From assembly GCA_948665105.1 (NCBI GenBank), contig CAPNGW010000003.1:1-35555 (forward strand): a DNA stretch of 35,555 nucleotides. Direction: 5' to 3'. The stretch is from an uncultured Lachnospiraceae bacterium (GTDB lineage: Bacteria > Bacillota > Clostridia > Lachnospirales > Lachnospiraceae). A model generated the notes under the pieces. The model saw only the letters and a list, made by a program, of their open reading frames with translations, searched no databases and was not told the DNA's origin. The translations under genes and the position numbers were made by a program. Positions 12,966 through 22,126 of the stretch are shown piece after piece (positions within the stretch are counted from its first letter, which is position 1; each line of letters starts with the position of its first letter).

Positions 12966-15458
12966 TTATTTTTCCACTTCTTCCGCCAATTCCTCCGGGT
13001 TATCCACAATCAGAGATTTATCCTCCCTAACCTTTGCAATACTGGCTACGGTGATATCCTCATCCAGATTAATCAGCTTCACGCCGGAGGTGATTCTTCC
13101 CAGTACAGAAATACCCTCCACCTTCATACGGATAATGATACCCTCCGTGGTAATCATCATAATCTCGTTTTCTTCATTTACAGCCTTGACGCCAATTACA
13201 TTTCCGGTTTTCCCGGTAATCTTGTAGCATTTCACGCCCTTGCCGCCACGGTTCTGAGGTGTAAATTCCTCCATCCTGGTACATTTTCCAAGACCCTTCT
13301 CAGAGGCAATCAGAAGATATTCCCCCTGAGTGTTAAGCTGCATACCCACCACTTCATCCCTATCTGACAGACTCATTCCAATGACACCCATGGACACACG
13401 TCCGGTACTTCTCACGTCCGTCTCATGGAACCGGATGCATTGTCCATATTTGGTAACCAGAATAATATCCTTGGTGTTGTCAGTGGCCTTTACCTCAATG
13501 AGCTCATCCTCTTCCCGGATGGTAATGGCCGCAAGACCCGTCTTACGCACATTGGAATAATCGGTGATGGGGGTCTTCTTCACAATACCATTCTTGGTGG
13601 CCATGAATAGGTAATCGCCTTCCTTGTATTCCTTAATGGGAATGACAGCGGTAATCTTCTCTCCCGGCATTAATTGCAGTAAATTGATAATGGCCGTGCC
13701 CCGGGCTGTTCTTCCGGCTTCGGGAATTTCGTAGGCCTTCATTCGATACACCCGCCCGGTGTTGGTAAAGAACATCAGGTAATGGTGGGTGGTAGTCATC
13801 AGAAGCTCTTCAATGTAGTCGTCCTCAATGGTATCCATTCCCTTGATTCCCCGGCCGCCCCGGTTCTGACTGCGGAAATTATCCACACTCATGCGCTTGA
13901 TATATCCCAGCTTTGTCATGGCAATCACGGTGTTGGACACGGGAATCAAATCCTCCATAGAAATATCGTACTCGTCGTATCCGATGGAGCTTCTCCTGTC
14001 ATCCCCATATTTCTCTGCGATAATGAGAATCTCTTCCCTGATTACGCCCAGAAGACGCTTTTCGTCGGCCAGAATTGCCTTCAACTCTGCAATCCTCTCC
14101 ATCAGCTCCTGATACTCTGCCTCAAGCTTCTCCCTTTCCAATCCGGTAAGGGCCCGAAGACGCATATCCACAATGGCCTGAGCCTGAACGTCGGTGAGCT
14201 CAAACCGTTCCACCAATGCCTGCTTGGCAGCTGCCACGTTGGGGCTGTTTCTGATAATGCTTATAACCTCATCTATATTGTCAAGGGCAATGAGCAAACC
14301 TTCCAAAATATGGGCCCGCTCCTCCGCCTTATTCAGCTCATACCGAGTTCTTCTGGTAACTACCTCCTTCTGATGAAGAAGATAATAGCCCAGCATATCC
14401 TTAAGATTTAATACCCGTGGCTGATTATCCACCAATGCCAGCATAATCACACCAAAGGTATCCTGAAGCTGGGTGTGCTTGTACAGCTGGTTTAAAATTA
14501 CATTGGGATTCACATCCTTGCGAAGCTCAATACAGATTCGCATACCCTGACGGTTGGACTCATCCCGCAAATCAGTGATGCCGTCCACCTTTTTATCACG
14601 AACAAGCTCCGCCATCTTCTCAATGAGTCGGGCCTTGTTCACCATGTAGGGAAGCTCCGTCACCACAATACGGTTTTTGCCATTTTGCATAGGCTCAATA
14701 TCCGTAATGGCGCGGACCCGTATTTTACCCCGGCCCGTCCGATAGGATTCCTCAATGCCGGCAGTTCCCAGAATCATTCCTCCGGTGGGAAAATCCGGAC
14801 CCTTGACGATTTTTAGAATTTCATCCAAATCGGTATCCCGGTCCTCCTGTACCTGATTGTCTATGATTTTCACCACAGCGCCAATCACTTCTTTTAAATT
14901 ATGAGGAGGAATATTGGTGGCCATACCAACAGCAATACCGGAGGTTCCATTCACCAAAAGATTGGGATATCGGGAGGGAAGCACCAAAGGCTCCCGCTCT
15001 GTCTCATCAAAGTTAGGTCCGAAATCCACAGTATCTTTATTGATATCCGCCAGCATTTCCATGGAAATTTTGGAAAGACGCGCTTCCGTGTAACGCATTG
15101 CCGCCGCGCCGTCACCGTCCATGGAGCCAAAATTTCCATGTCCGTCCACAAGCATATAACGGGTGGACCACTCCTGGGCCAGATTTACCAATGCCCCGTA
15201 AATAGAGCTGTCTCCGTGGGGGTGGTATTTACCCATGGTATCACCCACAATACGTGCACATTTTCGGTGTGGCTTGTCGGGACCATTATTAAGCTCTATC
15301 ATGGAGTAGAGAATTCGTCTCTGCACCGGCTTTAAACCATCTCTCACATCCGGCAGCGCCCGGGATGCAATTACACTCATGGCATAGTCGATGTAGGATT
15401 TTTCCATGGTTTTTTTCAAATCCACGTCATCTACTTTGTCAAATATTCTGTCGTCCAT
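12966..15458 (-). CDS. gyrA: DNA gyrase subunit A
   Basis: This 830-residue type II topoisomerase subunit breaks and rejoins DNA and, with GyrB, introduces negative supercoils. The N-terminal domain has ALPDVRDGLKPVQRRIL and the active-site Tyr123 in AAMRYTEARL. The C-terminal beta-pinwheel contains NRGGRGIKG (the GyrA-box, about residue 540) and a second NRGGKG. In the quinolone-determining segment HPHGDSSIYGALV, the residue at the place of E. coli Asp87 is Gly88. The ATG is preceded by an AGGAGG site. It follows gyrB after 36 bp and is the last gene of the dnaA-side operon. Confidence 0.98.
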   Translation of the reverse strand: MDDRIFDKVDDVDLKKTMEKSYIDYAMSVIASRALPDVRDGLKPVQRRILYSMIELNNGPDKPHRKCARIVGDTMGKYHPHGDSSIYGALVNLAQEWSTRYMLVDGHGNFGSMDGDGAAAMRYTEARLSKISMEMLADINKDTVDFGPNFDETEREPLVLPSRYPNLLVNGTSGIAVGMATNIPPHNLKEVIGAVVKIIDNQVQEDRDTDLDEILKIVKGPDFPTGGMILGTAGIEESYRTGRGKIRVRAITDIEPMQNGKNRIVVTELPYMVNKARLIEKMAELVRDKKVDGITDLRDESNRQGMRICIELRKDVNPNVILNQLYKHTQLQDTFGVIMLALVDNQPRVLNLKDMLGYYLLHQKEVVTRRTRYELNKAEERAHILEGLLIALDNIDEVISIIRNSPNVAAAKQALVERFELTDVQAQAIVDMRLRALTGLEREKLEAEYQELMERIAELKAILADEKRLLGVIREEILIIAEKYGDDRRSSIGYDEYDISMEDLIPVSNTVIAMTKLGYIKRMSVDNFRSQNRGGRGIKGMDTIEDDYIEELLMTTTHHYLMFFTNTGRVYRMKAYEIPEAGRTARGTAIINLLQLMPGEKITAVIPIKEYKEGDYLFMATKNGIVKKTPITDYSNVRKTGLAAITIREEDELIEVKATDNTKDIILVTKYGQCIRFHETDVRSTGRVSMGVIGMSLSDRDEVVGMQLNTQGEYLLIASEKGLGKCTRMEEFTPQNRGGKGVKCYKITGKTGNVIGVKAVNEENEIMMITTEGIIIRMKVEGISVLGRITSGVKLINLDEDITVASIAKVREDKSLIVDNPEELAEEVEK

Positions 15459-15494
15459 TTATATTCCTCCTGATTTTGAAACGCAGATTACTCG

Positions 15495-17423
15495 TTAAAT
15501 ATCCAGATTCTGTACATACTTGGCGTTGATTTCGATGAACTCACGTCTCGGCTCCACCTTATCTCCCATCAAAGTGGTAAAGGTAAGGTCAATCTCCGAA
15601 GAGGCCTCCTCATCCATAACCACGCGTTCCAAAATTCTCCGCTCCGGATCCATGGTGGTCTCCCACAGCTGCTCCGCATCCATCTCTCCCAGACCTTTAT
15701 ACCGCTGAATTTTATTATTGGTATCCCGTCCAATTTCTGCCAGAATGCTGTTTAATTCCGGATCATCATAGGCATACCATACCTTTTTGTTCTTCTCAAT
15801 CTTATAAAGGGGCGGCTTGGCCAGATACACATATCCCTGTTTAATCAATTCCGGCATGAACCGGTACAGGAAGGTGAGAAGTAAGGTGCTGATGTGCGCG
15901 CCGTCCACGTCCGCATCTGTCATGATGATTATTTTGTGATAACGCAATTTTGTAATATCAAAATCTTCATGAATCCCGGTTCCAAAGGCCGTAATCATGG
16001 CCTTGATTTCCGCATTTCCGTATATTTTATCAAGTCTTGCTTTCTCTACATTTAAGATTTTACCGCGCAGGGGAAGAATAGCCTGAGTGGCCCGGCTTCT
16101 GGCCGTCTTGGCACTTCCTCCGGCAGAGTCTCCCTCCACAATATAAATCTCACAGTTTCTGGGGTCCTTGTCGGAACAATCCGCCAGCTTACCCGGCAGG
16201 GACATTCCCTCCAGAGCAGTCTTTCTCCTGGTTAAATCCCGGGCTTTTCTGGCCGCTTCCCTGGCCCTCTGAGCCAGAAGGGATTTTTCACAGATATTTT
16301 TTGCAATGGTGGGATTCTGCTCCAGAAAATAAGTAAGCTGTTCGCTGACCACAGCATCCACCGCACCACGAGCCTCACTATTTCCCAGCTTCTGCTTGGT
16401 CTGGCCTTCAAACTGAGGCTCCTCAATTTTAACGCTGATGATGGCCGTAAGACCTTCCCGGATATCGTCGCCTGACAGGGCCGGCTCAGTTTCCTTAATG
16501 AGCTTATTTGTCCTGGCATAGGCATTGAATGTCTTTGTCAGTGCATTTCGAAAGCCTGCCAGATGAGTACCGCCCTCCGGGGTAGTTATATTATTGACAA
16601 AGCTGTAGGTGGCGTCGTTATAGGAATCGTTGTGCTGCATGGCCACTTCCACATAAACGCCATCCCGCTGGCCTTCACAATAGATGATATGGTCATAGAG
16701 GGCCTCTCTGCTTTTATTTAAGTAGGCAACAAATTCCTTAATTCCACCCTCATAGTAGAAGGATTTCTCCTGCTCCTTCTCCGGACGGGCATCCTTAAGA
16801 TTAATTCTGATGCCCCTGGTGAGAAATGCCATTTCCCTGAGCCGCTGCTTTAGTACATCATAGTCATAGACAATATCTTCAAAAATACTTTCATCCGGCG
16901 AAAAGGAAACCTTTGTGCCTGTTTTCTCCAAATCGCAGTCACCAATCACCCTGAGAGGATACGTGGTTTTCCCTCGCTCATACCGCTGCTCGTATACCTT
17001 GCCTTCGCTGTATATTTCCACCACAAGCCAGTTGGAAAGGGCATTTACCACGGAAGCGCCCACACCGTGAAGGCCGCCGGATACCTTATAACCGCCGCCC
17101 CCAAATTTTCCTCCTGCATGGAGAACCGTGAACACCACTTCCACTCCTGAAAGACCGGATTTGTGATTAATTCCCACAGGAATCCCCCGGCCGTTGTCAG
17201 TAACCGTCACGGAATTGTCCGGATTGATGCATACATCAATGGTATCGCAATGACCGGCTAATGCCTCGTCAATGGAATTATCCACAATCTCATATACCAG
17301 ATGATGAAGTCCTCTTGAGGAAGTGCTTCCGATATACATACCCGGCCGTTTTCTTACGGCCTCCAATCCTTCCAGAATCTGTATCTGATCCGCTCCGTAC
17401 TCTTCCTGATACTCTGTACCCAT
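15495..17423 (-). CDS. gyrB: DNA gyrase subunit B
   Basis: This 642-residue ATPase subunit of gyrase has the usual length for Firmicutes. The N-terminal GHKL ATPase shows EAVRKRPGMYIG, the Mg-binding Asn in VDNSIDEA, DNGRGIPVG, and GLHGVGASVVNAL. The C-terminal TOPRIM domain has EGDSAGGSA, the acidic DADVDGAHI and PLRGKILNVEK, followed by GLGEMDAEQLWETTMDP. Its ATG lies one base after the recF stop, with an AGGAGG site inside the end of recF, so the genes are probably co-translated. It is next to gyrA. Confidence 0.98.
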   Translation of the reverse strand: MGTEYQEEYGADQIQILEGLEAVRKRPGMYIGSTSSRGLHHLVYEIVDNSIDEALAGHCDTIDVCINPDNSVTVTDNGRGIPVGINHKSGLSGVEVVFTVLHAGGKFGGGGYKVSGGLHGVGASVVNALSNWLVVEIYSEGKVYEQRYERGKTTYPLRVIGDCDLEKTGTKVSFSPDESIFEDIVYDYDVLKQRLREMAFLTRGIRINLKDARPEKEQEKSFYYEGGIKEFVAYLNKSREALYDHIIYCEGQRDGVYVEVAMQHNDSYNDATYSFVNNITTPEGGTHLAGFRNALTKTFNAYARTNKLIKETEPALSGDDIREGLTAIISVKIEEPQFEGQTKQKLGNSEARGAVDAVVSEQLTYFLEQNPTIAKNICEKSLLAQRAREAARKARDLTRRKTALEGMSLPGKLADCSDKDPRNCEIYIVEGDSAGGSAKTARSRATQAILPLRGKILNVEKARLDKIYGNAEIKAMITAFGTGIHEDFDITKLRYHKIIIMTDADVDGAHISTLLLTFLYRFMPELIKQGYVYLAKPPLYKIEKNKKVWYAYDDPELNSILAEIGRDTNNKIQRYKGLGEMDAEQLWETTMDPERRILERVVMDEEASSEIDLTFTTLMGDKVEPRREFIEINAKYVQNLDI

Positions 17424-17424
17424 T

Positions 17425-18522
17425 TCATTCCTCCTGATTTTTCACATCTGACACATGGCCTTCCACTACCTTAAAAACCTTGTTTATTTGAAATCTGTTT
17501 TTCACAAACTCATCCAGACCGGTGCAGGTAATGATGGTCTGAATGTCGTGAATACTGTTTAACAGAAAATTCTGCCGATTGCTGTCAAGCTCCGATAATA
17601 CATCATCCAACAATAATATGGGTGTCTCGTGAATCGAATGCTTCACCAGTTGGATTTCAGACAGCTTCAGAGACAGTGCGCTGGTCCTTTGCTGTCCCTG
17701 AGAACCAAATTTTCGAATATCGATATCCCAAATAAAAAAAGATAAATCGTCCCGGTGGGGTCCCGCTGTTGTCTGTCCAAATTTTAAGTCCCGCTCCCTT
17801 ACATTTTTAAGGCGTTCCTCAAACTCTGCTGCCTCTGTGTCCGGCTCATAAGACAGAAGTAACTCCTCTCTTCCTCCGGACAATTTTCTGTGGATGTCAT
17901 AGACAATCTGGTTAAGCTTACTCACAAAATCCTTCCTTGCCTCTATAATTTTACATCCATAATTGGCAAGCTGTACATCCCAGACATCCAGGGTATCCAA
18001 AAGCTCCCGGTGAAAGGGTATGTCCTTAAGAAGCCTGTTTCTCTGATTCAGAATTTTGTTGTAGCCGGACAGATGAAGGAGATACACACTGTCAAGCTGG
18101 CACAGCTCCAAATCAAGAAACCGCCTTCTCTCGGAAGGACCGTTTTTTATAATATTTAAATCCTCCGGGGAAAAAAATACAAGATTCAGAATGCCGAAAA
18201 GCTCCGCTGCCCTTTTGATGGGAACACGATTCACGGCAATGCCCTTGGATTTATTTTTCTTCAAATGCATGTCAATCTGATAATCCAGCCCATTCTTTTC
18301 CACCACCGTGCGAATATGGGATTCCTCGCAGCCAAAACGAATCATATCCCTGTCCTTGCTTCCCTTATGGGATTTGGTGGTGCCGCTTACGTAGACTGAC
18401 TCCAGTATATTTGTTTTTCCCTGGGCATTGTCCCCATAGAGAATATTTGTCCCGGCATCAAAGTTCAGCTTTAGCGTTTCGTAATTGCGGAAATTGTTGA
18501 GCTCCAAGGATTTCAGTATCAT
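17425..18522 (-). CDS. recF: DNA replication and repair protein RecF
   Basis: This 365-residue SMC-like ATPase helps load RecA at single-strand gaps and stalled forks. Walker A is YGDNAQGKTNILE near residue 35, the ABC-type signature is in FGSQGQQRTSALSLKLSE, and Walker B is PILLLDDVLSELD near residue 310. The start codon overlaps the stop of yaaA (ATGA), and the stop is one base from gyrB, so the whole dnaN-yaaA-recF-gyrB run is tightly packed. Length and neighbourhood are standard. Confidence 0.97.
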   Translation of the reverse strand: MILKSLELNNFRNYETLKLNFDAGTNILYGDNAQGKTNILESVYVSGTTKSHKGSKDRDMIRFGCEESHIRTVVEKNGLDYQIDMHLKKNKSKGIAVNRVPIKRAAELFGILNLVFFSPEDLNIIKNGPSERRRFLDLELCQLDSVYLLHLSGYNKILNQRNRLLKDIPFHRELLDTLDVWDVQLANYGCKIIEARKDFVSKLNQIVYDIHRKLSGGREELLLSYEPDTEAAEFEERLKNVRERDLKFGQTTAGPHRDDLSFFIWDIDIRKFGSQGQQRTSALSLKLSEIQLVKHSIHETPILLLDDVLSELDSNRQNFLLNSIHDIQTIITCTGLDEFVKNRFQINKVFKVVEGHVSDVKNQEE

Positions 18523-18728
18523 TGCTCTATCTTGATTGTTTCATTCTCAAAGGAAACAACATCTCCGCCGTACAGTTTTTTTCCTCTTTGCAATTCCACT
18601 TCACCGTTGACCTTCACCAGGCCGTCCTGAATGACCAGCTTGGCCATAACACCGCTGTCCACCAAACCCGCAGCCTTTAGGGCCTGACCAAGCTTAATAT
18701 AATCTTCTTTTAATTTTATAACTTCCAA
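18519..18728 (-). CDS. yaaA: S4-domain RNA-binding protein YaaA
   Basis: This 69-residue S4-type RNA-binding protein is conserved between dnaN and recF in Firmicutes and is of the RlbA/YaaA type. The core LKEDYIKLGQALKAAGLVDSG...LVIQDGLVKVNGE is the S4 alpha-L fold. It may bind rRNA or assist ribosome assembly; its function is not settled. The only reasonable start is a TTG (18728 reading leftward), placed 6 nt after an AAGGAG site; no ATG or GTG fits. It overlaps recF by 4 nt and lies 11 bp after dnaN. Confidence 0.92.
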   Translation of the reverse strand: MEVIKLKEDYIKLGQALKAAGLVDSGVMAKLVIQDGLVKVNGEVELQRGKKLYGGDVVSFENETIKIEQ

Positions 18729-18739
18729 AACAAACTCCT

Positions 18740-19852
18740 TTAACTGTTGGCCGCGTTGAAGTTCACAGGAAGAATCAGATAGATAAAGGATTCCTCGTCA
18801 TTGCGTATAAAGCAGGGAGCTTTTGGATTCACCATGTAAAGGGTGATTTCCTCTTCGTCAATAACACGCAGAGCGTCAATGAAAAACTTGGGATTAAATC
18901 CAATGAGAATGTCCTTTCCGTCTTTTCTGATATCGATATCCTCATTCATGGAACCGATAAAGGAATTGATTTTTAATTCCATGCTTTCATCGGTGATATT
19001 CATGATGATAGGCTTCTTATCTCCTTCTTTGATGAGAAGGGTTGCCCTGTCAATACAATTTAAAAGCTCCTTCTTGTTAATCTGAATCTTCGTCTCATAG
19101 TCTGAGGACAGCATCTGCTCCACACGGAAATACTCCCCTTCTATTAGCCGTGAAACCACTGTTGTATTGTCAAATTCAAAAAGAATGTGGTTGTCCGTAA
19201 AGAAAATATTCACATATTCGTTGACATCACCGGAAATAATCTTGCTCACTTCCTGTAAGGTCTTCCCGGGAACCACCACCTTGTGATAGTCGTAGAATTC
19301 CTTCAGCTCGATGTTACGGATAGACACCCGGTGTCCATCCAGAGAAACCACCTTCAGACGGTTTTCATTTATCTCAAACAATTCCCCTGTCATCAGCTTG
19401 TTGTTGTCATTGTCTGCAATGGAAAAGATGGTCTGCCTGATAACCTCCTTTAAAGTAAACTGTGACAGAATCAAAGGCCGGTTTCTCTCTATGTAAGGGA
19501 GATAAGAAAAGTCTTCTCCGGATTTGCCTATGATGTTGAACTTTGCCTTCTCACAGGTGATGATGGTCTTAAAGGAAGCGTCCGTTTCAACGGTAACGTC
19601 GTTGTCGGGAAGCTTTCTTACAATTTCAGAAAAAATCTTTGCATCCAGTGCAATGATGCCATGCTCCTTGATATCTCCATCAATCCTTGTTTCAATGCCC
19701 AGCTCCATATCATTGGCAGTCAGCTTGATTTCATCTGTGGATGCATCAATGAGGATACATTCCAGAATTGCCATGGTGGTTCTGGAGGGTACTGCCTTTG
19801 ACACGATATTTACTCCATGGAGTAATTTGGATTTTGAACAGGTAATTTTCAT
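18740..19852 (-). CDS. dnaN: DNA polymerase III beta subunit (sliding clamp)
   Basis: This 370-residue processivity clamp forms a ring dimer around DNA and tethers polymerase III and repair proteins. Three clamp domains are suggested by length and by typical segments: LLHGVNIVSKAVPSRTTMAILE at the N-terminus, GELFEINENRLKVVSLDGHRVSIR in the middle, and the C-terminal SFIYLILPVN, close to the usual MPM(R/K) end. The ATG is preceded by GGAAGGAG. A gap of 195 bp separates it from dnaA. Confidence 0.98.
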   Translation of the reverse strand: MKITCSKSKLLHGVNIVSKAVPSRTTMAILECILIDASTDEIKLTANDMELGIETRIDGDIKEHGIIALDAKIFSEIVRKLPDNDVTVETDASFKTIITCEKAKFNIIGKSGEDFSYLPYIERNRPLILSQFTLKEVIRQTIFSIADNDNNKLMTGELFEINENRLKVVSLDGHRVSIRNIELKEFYDYHKVVVPGKTLQEVSKIISGDVNEYVNIFFTDNHILFEFDNTTVVSRLIEGEYFRVEQMLSSDYETKIQINKKELLNCIDRATLLIKEGDKKPIIMNITDESMELKINSFIGSMNEDIDIRKDGKDILIGFNPKFFIDALRVIDEEEITLYMVNPKAPCFIRNDEESFIYLILPVNFNAANS

Positions 19853-20030
19853 GGTGTGAATAACTCCTTCCTGGTTTGCGCTTATAAATAAATAATTTAA
19901 AATCCGTAGTAGTCTTAATAAGGGATGTTAATATGTTCATAAGTGACCTGAACCCCTTTATGTAGAGACTTTTTTTCATATTTTGATGTTAAAATCCTTG
20001 TGTACAGACAGGGACAGGCTCTGTATGATG

Positions 20031-20039
20031 TGTGGATAA
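20031..20039 (-). promoter_or_regulatory. Perfect DnaA box in the dnaA-dnaN gap
   Basis: TTATCCACA on the minus strand matches the DnaA-box consensus exactly. It lies inside the loop of a 7-bp inverted repeat (GGGACAG at 20011-20017, CTGTCCC at 20041-20047) directly after the dnaA stop codon. It may be the second part of a bipartite origin or a site for regulating dnaN. I found no clear consensus promoter for dnaN in the rest of the gap. Confidence 0.7.
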
Positions 20040-20047
20040 GCTGTCCC

Positions 20048-21397
20048 TTAATTGGGATTAATCTTCTTCTTGATGGTCTCGATTAAGTTTCTTGTGGCCT
20101 CACTGTTGTCATATTCCTCGGAAATTTTCTTTGTTCCATATATAATGGTGGAATGGTCCCGGTTGCCTAAAAGTGCGCCGATGGTTTTTTGGGGAGTGCT
20201 TGTCATGGTGCTGCAAAGGTACATGGCTATCTGCCGGGGGCGGACAAGCTCCTTTGTCTTCTTATTGGATATCAGTAAATCCACTTCTGTATTGAAATGC
20301 TCTGCCACCATCTCAATGATGAGCTGAGGCGTAACCTCCCGGGGCTTGTCCGGGGATATAATGTTTTGAAGCTCCCGTTCGGCGATTTCTATGGTAATCT
20401 CTATTTTCTCCAGGTTGGCAAGGGCCAGAAGCTTATTGAGGGCCCCTTCCAGCTCTCGTATATTGGACTTAATGTTGGCTGCCATATATTCCAGTATCTT
20501 ATCATCCAGATGAAAGCCGTCCGTCTCCTCCTTTTTTCGAAGAATGGCCATTCTCGTCTCATAATCAGGGACGTTAATCTCTGCCATTAATCCCCATTCG
20601 AACCGGGAACGGATACGCTCCTCCAGAATTTCCATGTCCTTGGGAGGTTTGTCCGAGGAGAGGATAATCTGCTTGCCGGCAGTATGGAGGGCATTAAAGG
20701 TGTGGAAAAATTCCTCCTGGGTACTTTCTTTTCCTATGATAAATTGAATATCATCAATCATCAGAAGGTCTACATTCCGGTATTTTTCCCGGAGTTTCCG
20801 CATGGAGGAGGCATTACCGTTACGGATGGAATCAATCACTTCGTTGGTGAATTCTTCCGAGGTAACGTAAAGTATCTTTAGATGGGGCTGCTGGCGAAGT
20901 ACAAAATGACCGATGGATTGCATCAGATGGGTCTTACCTAATCCAGGTCCTCCGTATATATATAAGGGGTTGTACACTTCACCCGGAGATTCTGCCACAG
21001 CAAGAGCAGCTGCATGGGGGAATCGGTTATTGCTTCCCACCACGAAGGAGTCGAAGGTGTAATTGGGATTCAAATTGAAATTGTCTTTGGGTGGTTGTCC
21101 TCCGATATATTTTGGTTTATTGGAGAAAATGGCGTTGGCTTGTTCCTGAAGGATAAATTCTATATCATAATCAATGCCGATAAGCTCTGCAATGGCAACC
21201 TTTATGGGAAGAGTGTATTTCTTGGTAATATAGTTAAGCCCCATCTGCTCGGAAGGAACCAGAATATAAAGCTTGCTATCTTCCACCTTGTAAACGGTCA
21301 GAGGCTTTAACCAGGTATCAAAGGAAATATCCGACAAATCGTGTTCTTCCTTGACTGTCCTTAGAATTTCCTCCCATTTCTCAAAAATCAGTTCCAT
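20048..21397 (-). CDS. dnaA: Chromosomal replication initiator DnaA
   Basis: This 449-residue AAA+ initiator binds DnaA boxes, melts oriC and loads the helicase. The N-terminal helicase-interaction domain (SFDTWLKPL) is followed by the linker and by NYTFDSFVVGSNNRFPHAAA. Walker A is GGPGLGKTHL and Walker B is LLMIDDIQFI. A sensor/arginine-finger region containing EERIRSRFEWGL follows. The C-terminal DNA-binding domain has the signature RPRQIAMYLCS...GNRDHSTIIYGTKKI. The length is typical for Firmicutes. It points away from the AT-rich origin, on the leading strand of the leftward fork. Confidence 0.99.
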   Translation of the reverse strand: MELIFEKWEEILRTVKEEHDLSDISFDTWLKPLTVYKVEDSKLYILVPSEQMGLNYITKKYTLPIKVAIAELIGIDYDIEFILQEQANAIFSNKPKYIGGQPPKDNFNLNPNYTFDSFVVGSNNRFPHAAALAVAESPGEVYNPLYIYGGPGLGKTHLMQSIGHFVLRQQPHLKILYVTSEEFTNEVIDSIRNGNASSMRKLREKYRNVDLLMIDDIQFIIGKESTQEEFFHTFNALHTAGKQIILSSDKPPKDMEILEERIRSRFEWGLMAEINVPDYETRMAILRKKEETDGFHLDDKILEYMAANIKSNIRELEGALNKLLALANLEKIEITIEIAERELQNIISPDKPREVTPQLIIEMVAEHFNTEVDLLISNKKTKELVRPRQIAMYLCSTMTSTPQKTIGALLGNRDHSTIIYGTKKISEEYDNSEATRNLIETIKKKINPN

Positions 21398-21483
21398 ATT
21401 GATTCTCCAATACTGTATCTCTTATTGTTACATCATAAATCGGAGATTTGTGATTGACTTTGTATCACAATCGTCCATACTCT

Positions 21484-21512
21484 ATAATAACGCAAATCAG
21501 CGAAATAAGCAA
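21484..21512 (-). promoter_or_regulatory. Probable dnaA promoter
   Basis: On the minus strand, TTGCTT (21512-21507) and TATTAT (21489-21484) are 17 bp apart, about 90 bp before the dnaA start. Between promoter and gene, TTGTGAT (21448-21454) and ATCACAA (21464-21470) form an inverted repeat in the leader that could be a regulator or leader-hairpin site. Confidence 0.6.
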
Positions 21513-21660
21513 CAGAAATATTAGTAGGGTATAGGGATATGTAAATGAAAAAAAAGGTCTGTATTTTTGAAAAAAGAGGTTATAAACATATCTACAGTGG
21601 TTCAAAGGGCCAAATTGCGGGGAAAAATAAAATATTCGTGAATATCCCAACAGCTTGTAC

Positions 21661-21840
21661 TATAGTTATCAACAAGTTATCCACATTTTGTGAATAACTT
21701 TATGTAAACAATGTAATTATTCATATTTGTCAACATGGATGAGTTTCTTCCTTATATTATATAATCATAAAACATATCAACATGTGGTATGGATAACTTA
21801 TTTTTTTGCAGATATAGTGTTTTCACTTTTCCACACCTGG
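21661..21840. other. oriC: Chromosomal replication origin oriC (DnaA-box cluster)
   Basis: The 538-bp gap between divergent dnaA and rpmH is AT-rich and gene-free. It holds one perfect DnaA box, TTATCCACA at 21677-21685. Four more have one mismatch: TTATCAACA at 21666-21674, TTATTCACA (minus) at 21689-21697, TTATCCATA (minus) at 21788-21796 and TTTTCCACA at 21827-21835. The stretches at 21751-21780 and 21841-21866 are nearly pure A+T and are candidates for the unwinding element. Gene order on both sides supports the assignment. Confidence 0.88.
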
Positions 21841-21867
21841 AAAAAAATAAAAATATAGCGAAATAGC

Positions 21868-21895
21868 TTGACTTCAGGGGATTTTTTGATATAAT
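21868..21895 (+). promoter_or_regulatory. Promoter of rpmH
   Basis: TTGACT (21868-21873) and TATAAT (21890-21895) have a 16-bp spacer and lie 40 bp before the rpmH start. This probably drives the rpmH-rnpA-yidD-yidC-jag run. Confidence 0.8.
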
Positions 21896-21935
21896 TGAAA
21901 TGATGTTTTTTCAAAATAGAGGAGGTGTATACCAG

Positions 21936-22070
21936 ATGAAAATGACATTTCAACCCAAAAAGAGGTCCAGAGCCAAGGTGCATGGTTTCAGAGCCAGAAT
22001 GAGCACTGCAGGTGGAAGAAAAGTATTGGCTGCCAGAAGATTAAAAGGAAGAAAAAAATTATCAGCTTAG
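21936..22070 (+). CDS. rpmH: 50S ribosomal protein L34
   Basis: This 44-residue, very basic ribosomal protein reads MKMTFQPKKRSRAKVHGFRA and continues with RMSTAGGRKVLAARRLKGR, the family signature almost throughout. It is a component of the large ribosomal subunit. The ATG at 21936 is preceded by GAGGAGG. It is first in the conserved rpmH-rnpA-yidD-yidC-jag cluster beside oriC. Confidence 0.98.
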   Translation: MKMTFQPKKRSRAKVHGFRARMSTAGGRKVLAARRLKGRKKLSA

Positions 22071-22095
22071 GCCACATAATTTGTGGTCTTTCTTC
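22071..22095 (+). other. Weak hairpin with pyrimidine tail between rpmH and rnpA
   Basis: CCACA (22072-22076) pairs with TGTGG (22082-22086), followed by a T/C-rich run. It begins right after the rpmH stop. It could reduce transcription into rnpA, matching the higher demand for L34 than for RNase P protein, but the stem is short. Confidence 0.4.
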
Positions 22096-22126
22096 TTCTT
22101 AAGGTCACAGTCAAAGGATTTGAAGA

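Noticed and set aside
13782..14411. 209-codon plus-strand frame inside gyrA
   Set aside because: It lies antisense to strongly conserved gyrA sequence and has no recognisable domain.
20011..20047. Intrinsic terminator after dnaA
   Set aside because: The inverted repeat is only 7 bp with a 23-nt loop containing a DnaA box and has no U-run, so it is noted only with the DnaA box.
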